DNA from: Streptomyces sp. NBC_01244
GTDB taxonomy: Bacteria > Actinomycetota > Actinomycetes > Streptomycetales > Streptomycetaceae
Length of the DNA: 64,000 nt
Direction of reading: 5' to 3'
Assembly: GCF_035987325.1 (NCBI RefSeq)
Contig: NZ_CP108488.1
Coordinates: 7,068,001 to 7,132,000, forward strand
Part shown: one piece after another, positions 1 through 8,233 of the stretch
Position numbering within the stretch: the first letter of the stretch is position 1
Layout of the letters: each line of letters begins with the position of its first letter
The notes under the pieces: model-generated
Databases searched by the model: none
What the model was told of the DNA's origin: nothing
Seen by the model: only the letters and a program-made list of their open reading frames with translations
Translations under genes and position numbers: made by a program

Positions 1-1023
1 GGTCTCGTAGATCCCGTCTCTGGTCTCCGGTGGGCCCTCCACGGTGCCCTTGAGCTGGGAGGCGACCGCGGTGAAGCGGTGGTCGCGGAGGATGTCCAGC
101 GGGGTGCGGTCTGCGGGGAAGGCGAGCCAGGCCATGACGTCGGTGATCGGCCGCTCGTCGAGGGCAGCGGCGAGGAAGAGCTGCGACAGGACGTTGCTGC
201 CGGCCTTGGACCAGAAGTCGCCCTGCTGGCTCGCGTCCACGGAGGCGGCGAGGAAGTGCCCGGCCAACCGGCCTGCGCCTTCAAGGGACTTGGCGCCCGC
301 GAGCGGGTTCCACCACATGGCCCGCTCGGTGTGGGCGATCTGCTGCGGGTCCATGGCCCAGACCCGGCCGACTTGGCCGCGGGCGTCATACGTAGTGGTA
401 AAAGCGTCGCCTGCCGCTTTGTTCGAGGTGAGCAGTACGGGGCCGGGGGCAGCCAGGATCGCGGGGATCGCCAGGCATGTGGTCTTCCCGGAGCGCGGCG
501 CCATGATCGCCACGGCGACGTCCTCGTAGCCCATGCGGACTTCATGCCTGCTGCCCTGGAGGTTGCCGAGGAGGATGCCGGTGTCCTTCGCGGCGATGCC
601 CTTCGCGTCCTTCAGGCTTGGGCGCAGCGAGCGGGCCTTGGCGGTGATCGCCTTGGCGAGGAGCGGCTCGATGTCGGAACGTTTCGCCATCCCGGCGACG
701 CGCTTGCGCTTCCTGCCGCCCGTGTTGTGGCGCCTCCACCAGACGAAGCCGGTCAGGACGAGCGCGAGGAGAAGCACCGAGGGCAGGATCCGGGTGGCGA
801 TCAATAGCGCCGCCTCCCCGCTGTCCGGCCACAGGAGGTAGGGGTGGAGGAGGGCGTTGGCCGGCTGATAGGGAACCCAGGATCCGGTGCCGCTGACCCA
901 GGCGAGCGTGTTTCCGCCGAGCCAGGCCAGCGTGGACAGGGGGACGATGACGGCCATGGCGCCGAGGAGCGCCTTGAAGGCTATGTCGTAGCCGTCACCA
1001 CTGGAGTTGGGGGAGTTGGACAA
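1..1023 (-). CDS. VirD4/TraG-type conjugative coupling ATPase, N-terminal part (cut by window edge)
   Basis: The N-terminal third of a type IV coupling protein is present. It would bring relaxase-bound DNA to the secretion channel at the inner membrane and drive translocation with ATP. The reading frame on the minus strand shows two hydrophobic segments in the first 110 residues, around MAVIVPLSTLAWLGG and ILPSVLLLALVLTGFVWW. A cytoplasmic part follows with a Walker A motif APRSGKTTCLAIPAI and then VLLTSNKAAGDAFTTTYDARG, typical of TraG/VirD4. The gene runs off the left edge. The start is uncertain: TTG at 1023 is the first possible start after the in-frame stop but has no clear Shine-Dalgarno, and ATG at 957 would cut into the first membrane segment. 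It is the most distal gene of the minus-strand transfer cluster. The family call is firm, the start is not. Confidence 0.85.
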   Translation of the reverse strand, partial: MSNSPNSSGDGYDIAFKALLGAMAVIVPLSTLAWLGGNTLAWVSGTGSWVPYQPANALLHPYLLWPDSGEAALLIATRILPSVLLLALVLTGFVWWRRHNTGGRKRKRVAGMAKRSDIEPLLAKAITAKARSLRPSLKDAKGIAAKDTGILLGNLQGSRHEVRMGYEDVAVAIMAPRSGKTTCLAIPAILAAPGPVLLTSNKAAGDAFTTTYDARGQVGRVWAMDPQQIAHTERAMWWNPLAGAKSLEGAGRLAGHFLAASVDASQQGDFWSKAGSNVLSQLFLAAALDERPITDVMAWLAFPADRTPLDILRDHRFTAVASQLKGTVEGPPETRDGIYET

Positions 1024-1051
1024 GGGGGCGGTTCCAAGGGGGAGGGCTGGG

Positions 1052-1831
1052 TCAGCGGGAGCGGTGGGGCCGGGGCTGTACGGCAGGTCCGGGCGGGGCC
1101 GCAGAGCGGCACGGGACGGGGCTCCGGGAGATGAGGGCGTCGATACGTCGCTCCAGGGCGAAGGCTACGTCCGCGGCGGGCAGCTCCCGGATGCTGGTGT
1201 GCATGCGGTCGTGTCCCAGAGGGGGCGAGCGCTCGGGGTCACGGGGGAGCGGTGAGGGATCGGCCAGGGCCCGAGTGACCGCCGAGATCAGGTGCGCCGG
1301 GGTTCCGGCCCCGAACTGTGCCCGCCAGATCAGCCCCACAGGGTCGCCGCCGATGGCCACGTCGATGAACCAGGTGCCGGAGCCGGTCTCCGTGAAGTGC
1401 TCGACCTGCACGATGCCGTCAGGGGAGGTGAACCCGCTGTGGTCACGGGCCGGCTGCCATCCGACGTCCCGCAGTGGTTCGTACGGGCTGCCGCCGGCCG
1501 AGGGAGTCGCCGGGTCGGTGAGGGCGTCGGTGAACGCCGCGATGATCTCGGCCGGTGTGCGGGCGCCGAAGCTCGCCTGCCAGGCCGGTGTGCCGGCAGT
1601 CCGGGCATGGCGGATGACCCACCACGGCTGGTCCGGCTCGGGTTCGAGGTGGAGCAGAGCCTGCTGGTCGGGGCTGGCCAGCACAACGCGGGCGAGAAGG
1701 GGGTCGTGGCCGTAACTCCATCCGCTGGCTCGGTGGAGCGCGGCGGTGACCCAGGCCGGGTCGCCGGGTCCTGCGAGATAGCGAGGCCTGACGAGGGCCT
1801 GCTCGACGGAGGGCTCGTGTATCCGGCTCAC
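1052..1831 (-). CDS. DUF317 protein (copy 1)
   Basis: This protein of about 259 residues has two DUF317 repeats. The first begins VRPRYLAGPGDPAWVTAALH near residue 13 and includes ASPDQQALLHLEPEP and the ending ASFGARTPAEIIAAFTDAL. The second begins near SPYEPLRDVGWQPARDHSGF and contains SPDGIVQVEH and AQFGAGTPAHLISAVTRAL. DUF317 is an actinobacterial domain of unknown function that is common on Streptomyces mobile elements. The start is the GTG at 1831, which overlaps the stop of the upstream gene as GTGA, so the two genes are translationally coupled. It is one of seven DUF317-type proteins in the window. No catalytic residues can be proposed. Confidence 0.85.
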   Translation of the reverse strand: MSRIHEPSVEQALVRPRYLAGPGDPAWVTAALHRASGWSYGHDPLLARVVLASPDQQALLHLEPEPDQPWWVIRHARTAGTPAWQASFGARTPAEIIAAFTDALTDPATPSAGGSPYEPLRDVGWQPARDHSGFTSPDGIVQVEHFTETGSGTWFIDVAIGGDPVGLIWRAQFGAGTPAHLISAVTRALADPSPLPRDPERSPPLGHDRMHTSIRELPAADVAFALERRIDALISRSPVPCRSAAPPGPAVQPRPHRSR

Positions 1832-2415
1832 CGCCGCAGCCCGACGGTGGAGTCCGCTGTCGAGGGCGGGGCCGGTGCCAGAGCAGGGGGCGCGGGTTTC
1901 CGGGAGGGCCTGGCTCGGGCGGCGGTGTCGATGTCGATCACAGATTGCCCGTGGAGGGCCCAGGCGTCGAGGTAGGCCCAGGCCTCCGCGTTTCGCTCGG
2001 CGAGCGGCTCGTCGTACTGCTCGGTGCCCGGGCGGGCACTGACCGGGAGGGTGTCGCGGACGCCGAGCCACTCGGACTGAAGGGCGTCGATCTCCTTGAG
2101 CGCGGTGCGCAGGACCTTCAGGTGCCATCCCCGCCGCAGCGAAGTACTGCCGGAGGGCATCCGGCTCAGCTGGGCTTCTGCGGTATCGAGCATGGCCGCG
2201 GCGGTGTCGCGCACGGTGGTGAAGGCCCGCCAGGTGTCGGCATCGCGGTGGCTCTGCCGACGTCCGTAGGCGGTCTCGTCGTGTGGCCATCCGTCCACGT
2301 CGGTGTGCAGGTCGGAGTATTCGTCCCAGGAGTCGAGGGTATCCTCGGCTTCCCGCAGGAACACGCCGAGCCGCCGGAGCGCGTGCTGGTGGGCTTCGTC
2401 GGGGGGCATGGGCAA
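1828..2415 (-). CDS. Hypothetical helical protein, about 195 residues
   Basis: No family is recognised. The protein is charged and mostly helical (LGVFLREAEDTLDSWDEY, AAAMLDTAEAQLSRM, VLRTALKEIDALQSEW) and ends in a Pro/Ala-rich tail. The chosen start is TTG at 2415, which has AGAAGGA 9 nt upstream. ATG at 2409 and 2436 are alternatives with poorer spacing. Its stop overlaps the start of the DUF317 copy 1 gene, and it lies just downstream of DUF317 copy 2. Small helical proteins alternate with DUF317 proteins throughout this part of the cluster, so the two types may act together, but nothing in the sequence shows this directly. Confidence 0.7.
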   Translation of the reverse strand: MPMPPDEAHQHALRRLGVFLREAEDTLDSWDEYSDLHTDVDGWPHDETAYGRRQSHRDADTWRAFTTVRDTAAAMLDTAEAQLSRMPSGSTSLRRGWHLKVLRTALKEIDALQSEWLGVRDTLPVSARPGTEQYDEPLAERNAEAWAYLDAWALHGQSVIDIDTAARARPSRKPAPPALAPAPPSTADSTVGLRR

Positions 2416-2453
2416 CGGGGCAGATCCTTCTGGCATTGGGCACGTCGGCGAGG

Positions 2454-3272
2454 TCAGCGGGAGGGGCGGGCGCCTGTCCGGTCCGGGGCAGCCGGGACAG
2501 CGGCACGGGCCACGGGGGACGCAGGGCGGGGACGGGTTAGACGGGCCTGGGCCAAACGCACCTTGTGCGCGGCGAGCACCTCGCTGCCGATTGCGAATTC
2601 GGGGCCGACCGCAAGGTGGGGGCCTTCGTCGATCTCGAAGCGGCTGCGCAGAACGGCTGTCGGTGTGGAGACGGCGTCGGCGACGGAGGCCAGGAGGTGG
2701 GCGGGGGTGTCCTCGTTGAAGTAGGCCCGCCACAGCGTCCCCTCGGGGCCGTACTCGCCGTGATGGCGTGCGGCCTCGAATTCCCATCCGCAGAGGAAGG
2801 CGGAGACACGCAGCTCGGCCTGGACGATGCCGTCCGGTGAGACCAGCGTCTGGGAGCCGGCGTCGTTGGTGCTGTGCGCCCAGCCGCGGGCGGTCAGGAT
2901 CTCCACGACCGTGTGCGCGGCTTTGTCAGGAGCGGGACGGATCAGGGCGTCGGTCAGGCCGGCCACGATCTCCGCGGGGGTGGTGATGCTGAAGGTTGCG
3001 GACCAGTAGCCAAGGAGGAACTCGGTGCTGATCTTCCAGGCGTAATGATGGCTTGCGGGGTTGAGGCTGAGGTGGTGGGCGTAGTCGGGGCTGGTCATCG
3101 TGATCGACGGGTGGAGCGGGTCGGAGGTGTTCGTCCACCCGGCGGCGCGCAGGGCGTGAGTGATGTGCCGGGGGTCGCCGGGCCCGGCCAGGTAGCGGGG
3201 GCTGATTGCCGAGCCGAGCTTGTGTTCGTGGTCGGAGGCGAAGACGGCGAATTGCCGGTCGGTCACCGTCAC
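2454..3272 (-). CDS. DUF317 protein (copy 2)
   Basis: The protein has about 272 residues and two DUF317 repeats. The first starts ISPRYLAGPGDPRHITHALR and includes MTSPDYAHHLSLNPASHHYAW and ATFSITTPAEIVAGLTDAL. The second includes SPDGIVQAELRV and AYFNEDTPAHLLASVADAV. A Pro/Ala/Arg-rich C-terminal tail follows. The GTG start at 3272 overlaps the TGA of the upstream gene as GTGA, so translation is coupled. The domain's function is unknown. The repeated architecture matches the other DUF317 proteins in the window, but sequence identity between copies looks low, which suggests old divergence and not recent duplication. Confidence 0.85.
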   Translation of the reverse strand: MTVTDRQFAVFASDHEHKLGSAISPRYLAGPGDPRHITHALRAAGWTNTSDPLHPSITMTSPDYAHHLSLNPASHHYAWKISTEFLLGYWSATFSITTPAEIVAGLTDALIRPAPDKAAHTVVEILTARGWAHSTNDAGSQTLVSPDGIVQAELRVSAFLCGWEFEAARHHGEYGPEGTLWRAYFNEDTPAHLLASVADAVSTPTAVLRSRFEIDEGPHLAVGPEFAIGSEVLAAHKVRLAQARLTRPRPASPVARAAVPAAPDRTGARPSR

Positions 3273-3646
3273 GACGTGCTTCCTGCCTGCCGGCTGGGAG
3301 CGGCGGCCTGCCGTTCGACCTCGGCACGGATGGCGCCCAGCTGCCAGTCGAGCTTGTTGTATTCCAGGAGGAACTCGGAGGCATCGCTGTACACGCCCCA
3401 CAGGTGGTCGAGGTCCTCGGCTTCTCCGGTGAGTTCGGGCCTGCCGTAGAAGTAGCTGTTGACTTCGGCAAGCGCCTGGGAGAGGCGAGCCACTGCGCCG
3501 TCGTACTTGTCAACGAGCGGTACGAGATAGGGCAGCAGGTTGCTGGCGTCCGGGTTGCTGCGTATGTACCGGGTGAGGCGGACCAGGGTGCGGGTGGCCT
3601 CCTGGACGTCGTCGGGGGTGAGGTCGGCGTAGTCGTATCCGGGCAT
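3269..3646 (-). CDS. Hypothetical helical protein, 125 residues
   Basis: No family is recognised. The sequence begins MPGYDYADLTPDDVQEATRT and is predicted largely helical, with YLVPLVDKYDGAVARLSQAL and SEFLLEYNKLDWQLGAIRAE. The ATG start at 3646 is preceded by AAGGAC at good spacing. The stop overlaps the GTG of DUF317 copy 2. It resembles other short acidic helical proteins in the cluster in size and placement, being the small partner between two DUF317 genes. No signal peptide or membrane segment is present, so it is probably cytoplasmic. Confidence 0.75.
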   Translation of the reverse strand: MPGYDYADLTPDDVQEATRTLVRLTRYIRSNPDASNLLPYLVPLVDKYDGAVARLSQALAEVNSYFYGRPELTGEAEDLDHLWGVYSDASEFLLEYNKLDWQLGAIRAEVERQAAAPSRQAGSTS

Positions 3647-3683
3647 GAAAGTCCTTACGGAAGGGGGAGCCGTAGTTCTGGGG

Positions 3684-4493
3684 CTAACGCCTCTGGTGTG
3701 TGCCGCCGGCCGACGCATAGGGGCTGGCGGTCGGGGCGTGCTTGCCCGGGCGGGCTGCTGCCCAGGAGTTGCGGGCCCAGGTAGTGGCGCGGGCGGCGGT
3801 GATCCGTGCCTGCTGCCACGCCCCGAGCTGGGAGGGCCGTACGGAGACGGAAGTGGTGCGGACCCACTTCGTCGCGGGGATGTTCCCGCGCGGACGCATG
3901 ACCGGGGTGGGGTCGGCCAGCGCGGCCGAGAAGCCTTCGACGAGGTGCATCGGGGTGGTGGGGGTGAACACGGCGTCCCAGGTCCGGCCGTGTTCAGTGC
4001 GGGCACCGGCCCACCAGTGCGCCTGACCGGGTTCGTTCTGGTGGAACTGCAGCCAGGCGTTCCGGTCCGGGGATACCGCGGTGAAGTGCTGGCCGCGCTC
4101 CGTCTCCCACCCGTGTTCCTCCAACGGGGCCCACGGGTTGGAGGCATGGGCGGAGCGCGGCTTGGTCAGGGTGTCGGTGAACCCGGCGACGACCTCCACC
4201 GGCACCGTGGTGGTGAGGGTGGCGTGCCAGGCGGCCTGGTCACCGATGGCCTGACCAGAGACGGTCCAGCCACCCGGCATGCGGTGCGGATCGAAGCCGA
4301 TCCGTACGCTCCGGTCGGGGCTGTCGAAGACGATCGGCCCGCCGGTACGGGAGTGGTCCTTCCAGCCGGAGGCGCGGAGATACTCGGCCACGTACCGGAA
4401 GTCGCCGCCGCCGGCCAGGTGCCGCGGCTCGACGAGGTAGTGCTGCTCGGGCTGGTCCGCCGTCGGGCCCCAGCCTGTCCATTGCTTCTTCAC
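3684..4493 (-). CDS. DUF317 protein (copy 3)
   Basis: This 269-residue protein has two DUF317 units. Unit one has LVEPRHLAGGGDFRYVAEYL near residue 20, then FDSPDRSVRIGFDPH and ATLTTTVPVEVVAGFTDTL. Unit two starts at NPWAPLEEHGWETERGQHFT and includes SPDRNAWLQFHQNE and AVFTPTTPMHLVEGFSAAL. The C-terminal 60 residues are basic and rich in Ala and Arg. The ATG start at 4493 overlaps the upstream stop as ATGA. The function is unknown; the domain is diagnostic of Streptomyces plasmids and integrative elements. Confidence 0.85.
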   Translation of the reverse strand: MKKQWTGWGPTADQPEQHYLVEPRHLAGGGDFRYVAEYLRASGWKDHSRTGGPIVFDSPDRSVRIGFDPHRMPGGWTVSGQAIGDQAAWHATLTTTVPVEVVAGFTDTLTKPRSAHASNPWAPLEEHGWETERGQHFTAVSPDRNAWLQFHQNEPGQAHWWAGARTEHGRTWDAVFTPTTPMHLVEGFSAALADPTPVMRPRGNIPATKWVRTTSVSVRPSQLGAWQQARITAARATTWARNSWAAARPGKHAPTASPYASAGGTHQRR

Positions 4494-4861
4494 CGGTGCC
4501 TCCGCGCGACGAGCGGCGAGGCGACCGGCGGGATGCCGACGACGACCGGCGGACGGGCAAGGCGACGAAGGTCTTCGGTGTGCTCGGCGAGATCGTTGCT
4601 CACAGCGGCGAGTTCGTTCGCGGCTCGGCCGATCGCCAGCCAGACCTCCGCGGGCAGCGCGCCGACGGTGGCACGGTCCCGGGCGAACCGTGAGCCAGCG
4701 GCCATCAGGTCGGTGACCTTGTCGAGGATGCCCTCGGGAGCCAGCACCTGTGCGAGTACCTGGGCGGCTTCGGCTGGTTCGGCGGAGGCCATGTGGGCGG
4801 TCAGCCGACTGATCTCCTGGGTGATTTGGCGTACGAGCGCCTGCGGGTCGTAGAGGGTCAC
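4490..4861 (-). CDS. Hypothetical helical protein, 123 residues
   Basis: No family is recognised. The GTG start at 4861 is supported by the strong Shine-Dalgarno GGAGGAA. The protein begins MTLYDPQALVRQITQEISRL and consists of amphipathic helices (AAQVLAQVLAPEGILDKVTD, AIGRAANELAAVSNDLAEHT). It is translationally coupled at both ends: GTGA with the small gene upstream and ATGA with DUF317 copy 3 downstream. The architecture fits a small cytoplasmic partner protein, but there is no direct evidence of its role. Confidence 0.75.
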   Translation of the reverse strand: MTLYDPQALVRQITQEISRLTAHMASAEPAEAAQVLAQVLAPEGILDKVTDLMAAGSRFARDRATVGALPAEVWLAIGRAANELAAVSNDLAEHTEDLRRLARPPVVVGIPPVASPLVARRHR

Positions 4862-5103
4862 GTTCCTCCGGTGCGGTCGGGGCCGGCGGTGCGCCGGCGG
4901 GACTCGTCCAGGACGCCGAAGGCTCCGGTGGCCAGTACGTTGTGGCGCCCGGAGGACGAGGCGGTCACGGCACGCAGGTACCGGCGGAGCAGCAAGACGG
5001 CAAGGCGCGGGCGGCGGGCGGCGGAGATCGGAGGCGGGGTGGGCGGGGACGTCGGGATCGTGGTGCTCCGGTTGGTCGAGGAGGGGGCTGTCCCCGGTCT
5101 CAA
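4858..5103 (-). CDS. Small basic hypothetical protein, about 81 residues
   Basis: This short frame reads SAARRPRLAVLLLRRYLRAV followed by TASSSGRHNVLATGAFGVLD and ends in a stop overlapping the next start as GTGA. That overlap and the codon bias suggest a real gene. The start is weak: TTG at 5103 is the first in-frame possibility and has no Shine-Dalgarno. The first 28 residues are Pro/Thr/Ser-rich low-complexity sequence and may not be translated. The other two minus-strand frames in this stretch look like shadows. No function can be proposed. Confidence 0.45.
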   Translation of the reverse strand: MRPGTAPSSTNRSTTIPTSPPTPPPISAARRPRLAVLLLRRYLRAVTASSSGRHNVLATGAFGVLDESRRRTAGPDRTGGT

Positions 5104-5133
5104 ACGCCGGGGACTGCCAGGTGAAGAGGAAGG

Positions 5134-5541
5134 TCAGCGGGACCGAGGGGCTGTGGAACTGGCCGGTCCGGCGGGGGGAAGAGCTGGAGGCCCCGACGCC
5201 TGTGCCTGGCGCGAGCGGTGTTCGGAGATTGCCTGCGCCCAGGCGGTCACGTCGTACACGTCCGGATCGATATTGACGTCGTAGTCGGCGATGAGCACCG
5301 GGAGTATCGAGCGGGTGACCAGCCCCTTCTGCTCCTCTTCGCTCAGGCCCTGAGGTGTTTCGTGCCAGACGTAGACGGGGCCTGAGGTCCTCTCGGTCTT
5401 GCGTTCGAGGCCGGCGCTGTCGAGGAGGGCCAGCAGTTCTTCGGGTGCTCCGGTGCGGCTGACGACGTGGATCACGTCGGGGTTGAAGGCCCGACGGTAG
5501 ATCTCAACATCGGTGCCGGATTCATCGGCGACATTGCCCAC
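5134..5541 (-). CDS. Hypothetical acidic protein, 135 residues
   Basis: No family is recognised. The GTG start at 5541 has AAGGAG 7 nt upstream. The protein begins VGNVADESGTDVEIYRRAFN and continues with ALLDSAGLERKTERTSGPVY and ILPVLIADYDVNIDPDVYDV, then a Pro/Ala-rich tail. The phrase FNPDVIHVVSRTGAPEELL followed by a short helix and a beta strand suggests a small alpha/beta fold. It is co-directional with its neighbours and sits 22 nt after the stop of the 5564-6325 gene, probably in the same transcript. Confidence 0.7.
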   Translation of the reverse strand: MGNVADESGTDVEIYRRAFNPDVIHVVSRTGAPEELLALLDSAGLERKTERTSGPVYVWHETPQGLSEEEQKGLVTRSILPVLIADYDVNIDPDVYDVTAWAQAISEHRSRQAQASGPPALPPAGPASSTAPRSR

Positions 5542-5563
5542 GGGGTCTCCTTCGGGTGGTGGG

Positions 5564-6325
5564 TCAGCGGCTGGGGGACGCGACGGCTGGGGCCGGAGGG
5601 CGGGCAGGCTGCGATGCCGGCTTCGGTGCTGTGGGCGCGGGGCGGACCGTGACACCGACGCCGATCTGGGCCAGCCGTTGCGAGACGGCCTGGATGCGGG
5701 CGAGCTGTTGCCGGTCGCCGTAGGACGCGGGCAGCAGGAACATGCGGTGGTAGGGGTGGTACTGGAAGCCGTGGATGTAGAGGAGGCCGGTGGCTTCGGG
5801 ACTCCCGGTGACGGCGCCGACGGCACCGTCCGGATACCAGGCGATGCTGACGTTCCCGGCGATCACCGGAGGTGCGGGCCGACGGGGCACCGGGTGGGCG
5901 GTGTTGTGCCGGACCTGCCGCAGTGCCGTCTCGTACCGGGGCAGCAGTCTGCGGGCGATTTGGGCCGCGGCACGGGCGGGGTCGGCGGGGATGGCGAGGC
6001 CGTTGGGTTCGGCCACCAGGTGGAAGGCGTCGTCGTGGGCGTCCGGCTGCAGGGCGCCCACCATGAACTGGCGTCGGCGCAGGGGGCGATCGAAGATCAG
6101 CAGACGGGCTCCATCACCGCGGGCGAGGACCGCCTCGTGGCCCAGGACGAAGTTCGTCGCGGCGTATCCGACGGCCCCGATGTCCCAAAGTTCCTTGGTG
6201 GTTCGGATCTGGTCGGGGTATTCGCCGTGGCGAGCGTAGGTGGTGGTCCAGGTGTCGCCGGGAAGCCGGGCGGCGAGGGCGCGGGCGAAGGCGCCGAGGT
6301 CGGTGCGGGGCGGTGTGGAAGGCAT
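5564..6325 (-). CDS. Hypothetical protein, paralogue of the 13374-14102 product
   Basis: This 253-residue protein of unknown function begins MPSTPPRTDLGAFARALAAR. It contains ADPARAAAQIARRLLPRYET followed by an alternating beta region (VSIAWYPDGAVGAVTGSPEA, ASYGDRQQLARIQAVSQRLA). The protein encoded at 13374-14102 has the same order of segments, including GDPVRAAADVRRRLLRPYRT, so the two appear to be paralogues within one element. No catalytic motif or membrane segment is seen. The ATG at 6325 is the best in-frame start, though no strong ribosome site precedes it. Confidence 0.7.
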   Translation of the reverse strand: MPSTPPRTDLGAFARALAARLPGDTWTTTYARHGEYPDQIRTTKELWDIGAVGYAATNFVLGHEAVLARGDGARLLIFDRPLRRRQFMVGALQPDAHDDAFHLVAEPNGLAIPADPARAAAQIARRLLPRYETALRQVRHNTAHPVPRRPAPPVIAGNVSIAWYPDGAVGAVTGSPEATGLLYIHGFQYHPYHRMFLLPASYGDRQQLARIQAVSQRLAQIGVGVTVRPAPTAPKPASQPARPPAPAVASPSR

Positions 6326-6392
6326 GAGGGTCTCGGGAGGGTGGAGGGAAGGTGGTTCGCGCAGGACAGGAGGTGGAGCTGGAGGGCGGGCC

Positions 6393-6821
6393 CTACTTGT
6401 TGGTCGGGGCGCCGGGCCACTCGTGGATGTCGGGGTGCTTGGCGAGATATGCGGCCAGGTGATCACTTGCCTGCTGGCGGGTGTGCTGGGCCTGCTGGAC
6501 GGCGCGTTCGGCGCGAGCCAAACCCTCGATCAGCTCTGCGGCCTCGGTGGACAGCTCTGGCGGGCTGACGAGGTCGGTGAGGGCGATCCCGAAGACCTGG
6601 GCGAATCCAATTGCCTCGTCGAGGTGGATACGCCGTTTGCCGTTCTCGATCCGCCACACCGCCGACGGGTTCATTCGGCATCCGCTGTGGTTGAGCCGGT
6701 CGGACAGACTGGTCGTGCTCCACCCGCGGTGTCTGCGTTCGATGTTGATCCGTGCCGCGGCGTGGTCTTCGCCGAGGACATGCCCCGTGGGGGTGCTGTC
6801 TGTGGTGACCTCGATGGCCAT
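6393..6821 (-). CDS. XRE-family helix-turn-helix regulator
   Basis: This 142-residue protein has an N-terminal Cro/C1-type HTH at about residues 22-80: ARINIERRHRGWSTTSLSDR, then MNPSAVWRIENGKRRIHLDE and AIGFAQVFGIALTDLV. A helical tail AAELIEGLARAERAVQQAQH follows, likely for dimerisation. It would bind DNA and is the only stand-alone short regulator in the transfer cluster, so it is a candidate controller of this operon. It lies 26 nt downstream of the 6849-7523 gene. Its operator cannot be read from the sequence; the palindrome described at 8011, 24424 and 28233 is one candidate. Confidence 0.85.
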   Translation of the reverse strand: MAIEVTTDSTPTGHVLGEDHAAARINIERRHRGWSTTSLSDRLNHSGCRMNPSAVWRIENGKRRIHLDEAIGFAQVFGIALTDLVSPPELSTEAAELIEGLARAERAVQQAQHTRQQASDHLAAYLAKHPDIHEWPGAPTNK

Positions 6822-6848
6822 GCGCGAGTGCTCCGTTTCAGTGGGGGG

Positions 6849-7523
6849 TCATCGGGTGCGCCGGGCGGACGTCGGCGGGGGCGGCGGTGCTGGAGGGCAC
6901 GAGCAGGTGACGGAGGCTTCCGCTTCCAGGGGGTCGACTCCGGTGCATGCTGGGCGAAGCGGGTGGTCGGTGTGCCGGTCGGCCAGCAGGTTTCGGTAGG
7001 CGCCCACCTCGGTGGTGATGACCGAGAGCTGATCGGCGAGGTGGCGGATCCGGTCGGCGTGGGCCGGGTCGGCTTCTTCTCCGAGCCCTTGCAGGAAGTC
7101 GGCTGTGGAGTGGAGGACTTCGGTCACGGCGGGCAGGACCCCGTCGGCGGGAGTCACCAGCTCGGTGATCACAGCGGTGACCCACTGGCTGTGCCGGGCA
7201 GCTCGGATGTGCTCCGCGAGGCCGGCGACCCGTGCGCCGAGCGAGAGGTCGTAGACGAGTCGGACGTCGGAGGCGAACTCGGGGTCGTGCTGCGGGGCGT
7301 AGCCGACGGCCTTGAGGACAGCGACAGCGCGGCGGGCCCGGCGGACTTGTTCGTCCTGCTCCAGGCCCCGGGGAAGCCGGTGGAATCGGTCGTGGCCGCG
7401 GTGGACGGGGATGAAGCCGCTGCGTTCAAGGAGGGACTCGGCTTCGGCGTCGCCTCCGCGGGCGAGGACTTCGTCGGAGTGCGGATCGCGGCCGATATGG
7501 ACGATGCGGGCGGTCAGGGGCAT
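6849..7523 (-). CDS. Hypothetical two-part protein (IHIG-type domain plus helical domain)
   Basis: The first 90 residues (RIVHIGRDPHSDEV, LLERSGFIPVHRGHDRFHRL, RRARRAVAVLKAVGY) match in order the products of 11747-12274 and 14153-14407. The middle 100 residues are helical (SQWVTAVITELVTPADGVLP, DRIRHLADQLSVITTEVG) and resemble the product of 12282-12737. The gene therefore looks like a fusion of two modules that are separate adjacent genes elsewhere in the cluster. The function is unknown. Start is ATG 7523, 8 nt after the upstream stop. The C-terminus is a Cys/Pro-rich tail. Confidence 0.75.
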   Translation of the reverse strand: MPLTARIVHIGRDPHSDEVLARGGDAEAESLLERSGFIPVHRGHDRFHRLPRGLEQDEQVRRARRAVAVLKAVGYAPQHDPEFASDVRLVYDLSLGARVAGLAEHIRAARHSQWVTAVITELVTPADGVLPAVTEVLHSTADFLQGLGEEADPAHADRIRHLADQLSVITTEVGAYRNLLADRHTDHPLRPACTGVDPLEAEASVTCSCPPAPPPPPTSARRTR

Positions 7524-7531
7524 GGCGCTCG

Positions 7532-7951
7532 CTACCTGCGGCCCGAGCTGTCGGCGACGTGGACGAGCTGGTCGAGGGCGGTCAGGGTGTACCAGCCGCA
7601 GTCGACGGCGGTGCTGTCTGCGTTGGCCTTGCGCACCATGAGCTTTTCCAGGGCGCGCAGGTAGATGAGGCAGTCGGCGCAGCGGCGGTTGAGATGGACG
7701 AGATAGCGGGGGTGCGCGGTGACGAACGTGTGCTGACCGCCGTTGGGGTCACGCAGCCGCCAGCCGTCCTCGTTGGTGGGGGTGTGCCAGGACGGGGTGA
7801 CGACGGTCATGGAGTCCCCCCAGAGCTCGTCGCCCGCGATCCCCTTGAGGACCACGACGCGGTCGCCCGGGGCGAAGTGCCGGTGGGTGATGTCCCGGTC
7901 AGGGGTGAGGGTGTCGGCCGGAGCAGTGGGACGGGGAGCGGCTTCGGGCAC
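7532..7951 (-). CDS. Hypothetical protein with a CxxC pair, 139 residues
   Basis: No family is recognised. The GTG start at 7951 has GGAAGGA 7-8 nt upstream. Residues 25-60 (HFAPGDRVVVLKGIAGDELW) look like a small beta-barrel. Later residues include YLVHLNRRCADCLIYLRALE, with a CxxC that could bind metal if paired with other ligands. The C-terminus GWYTLTALDQLVHVADSSGR is partly helical. The half-conserved palindrome at 8011-8040 lies 60 nt upstream of the start, so a promoter probably begins here for the genes down to the coupling protein. Confidence 0.7.
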   Translation of the reverse strand: MPEAAPRPTAPADTLTPDRDITHRHFAPGDRVVVLKGIAGDELWGDSMTVVTPSWHTPTNEDGWRLRDPNGGQHTFVTAHPRYLVHLNRRCADCLIYLRALEKLMVRKANADSTAVDCGWYTLTALDQLVHVADSSGRR

Positions 7952-8010
7952 GGAGGATTCCTTCCACGTGAACGCGGCAGAGACGGCGGTGGGGATGACT
8001 TCAATGGTCC

Positions 8011-8040
8011 GGAGAATCCGGGATTTACGAATTCACGGAT
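8011..8040 (-). promoter_or_regulatory. Half-conserved copy of the shared palindromic element
   Basis: Read on the minus strand this site keeps the left arm ATCCGTGAATTCG and the flank GGATTCTCCG of the elements at 24424 and 28233, but the right arm has diverged. It lies about 60 nt before the start of the 7532-7951 gene, the same position as the other copies relative to their genes. An operator or promoter element is inferred. Confidence 0.5.
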
Positions 8041-8065
8041 GCCGTGATAGCTGTCGCGTAATTCG

Positions 8066-8233
8066 TCACGGGAACGGATTCTCGGTACCGCGGTCGTCGT
8101 CACCTGCGGCGTCGAGGAGTTCGGGAACGTCCACACCGTCGGCGCCACGCTGGTCGATCCACCAGCCGGCCCGGGGCACGGACCGGATCCTCTCCTCCAG
8201 GGCCGCCCAGTCGGCGTCGTCCCAGGTCCCTTC
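8066..8233 (-). pseudogene. 3' fragment of a second copy of the 9813-10310 gene
   Basis: These 168 bp are about 96% identical to 9813-9980, the last 55 codons and stop of the gene at 9813-10310. Identity ends abruptly at CCCAGGTCCCTTC on the upstream side, so no start or N-terminal part exists. The two copies form direct repeats on either side of the nitrilase-like gene and mark the edges of an insertion or partial duplication. Confidence 0.85.
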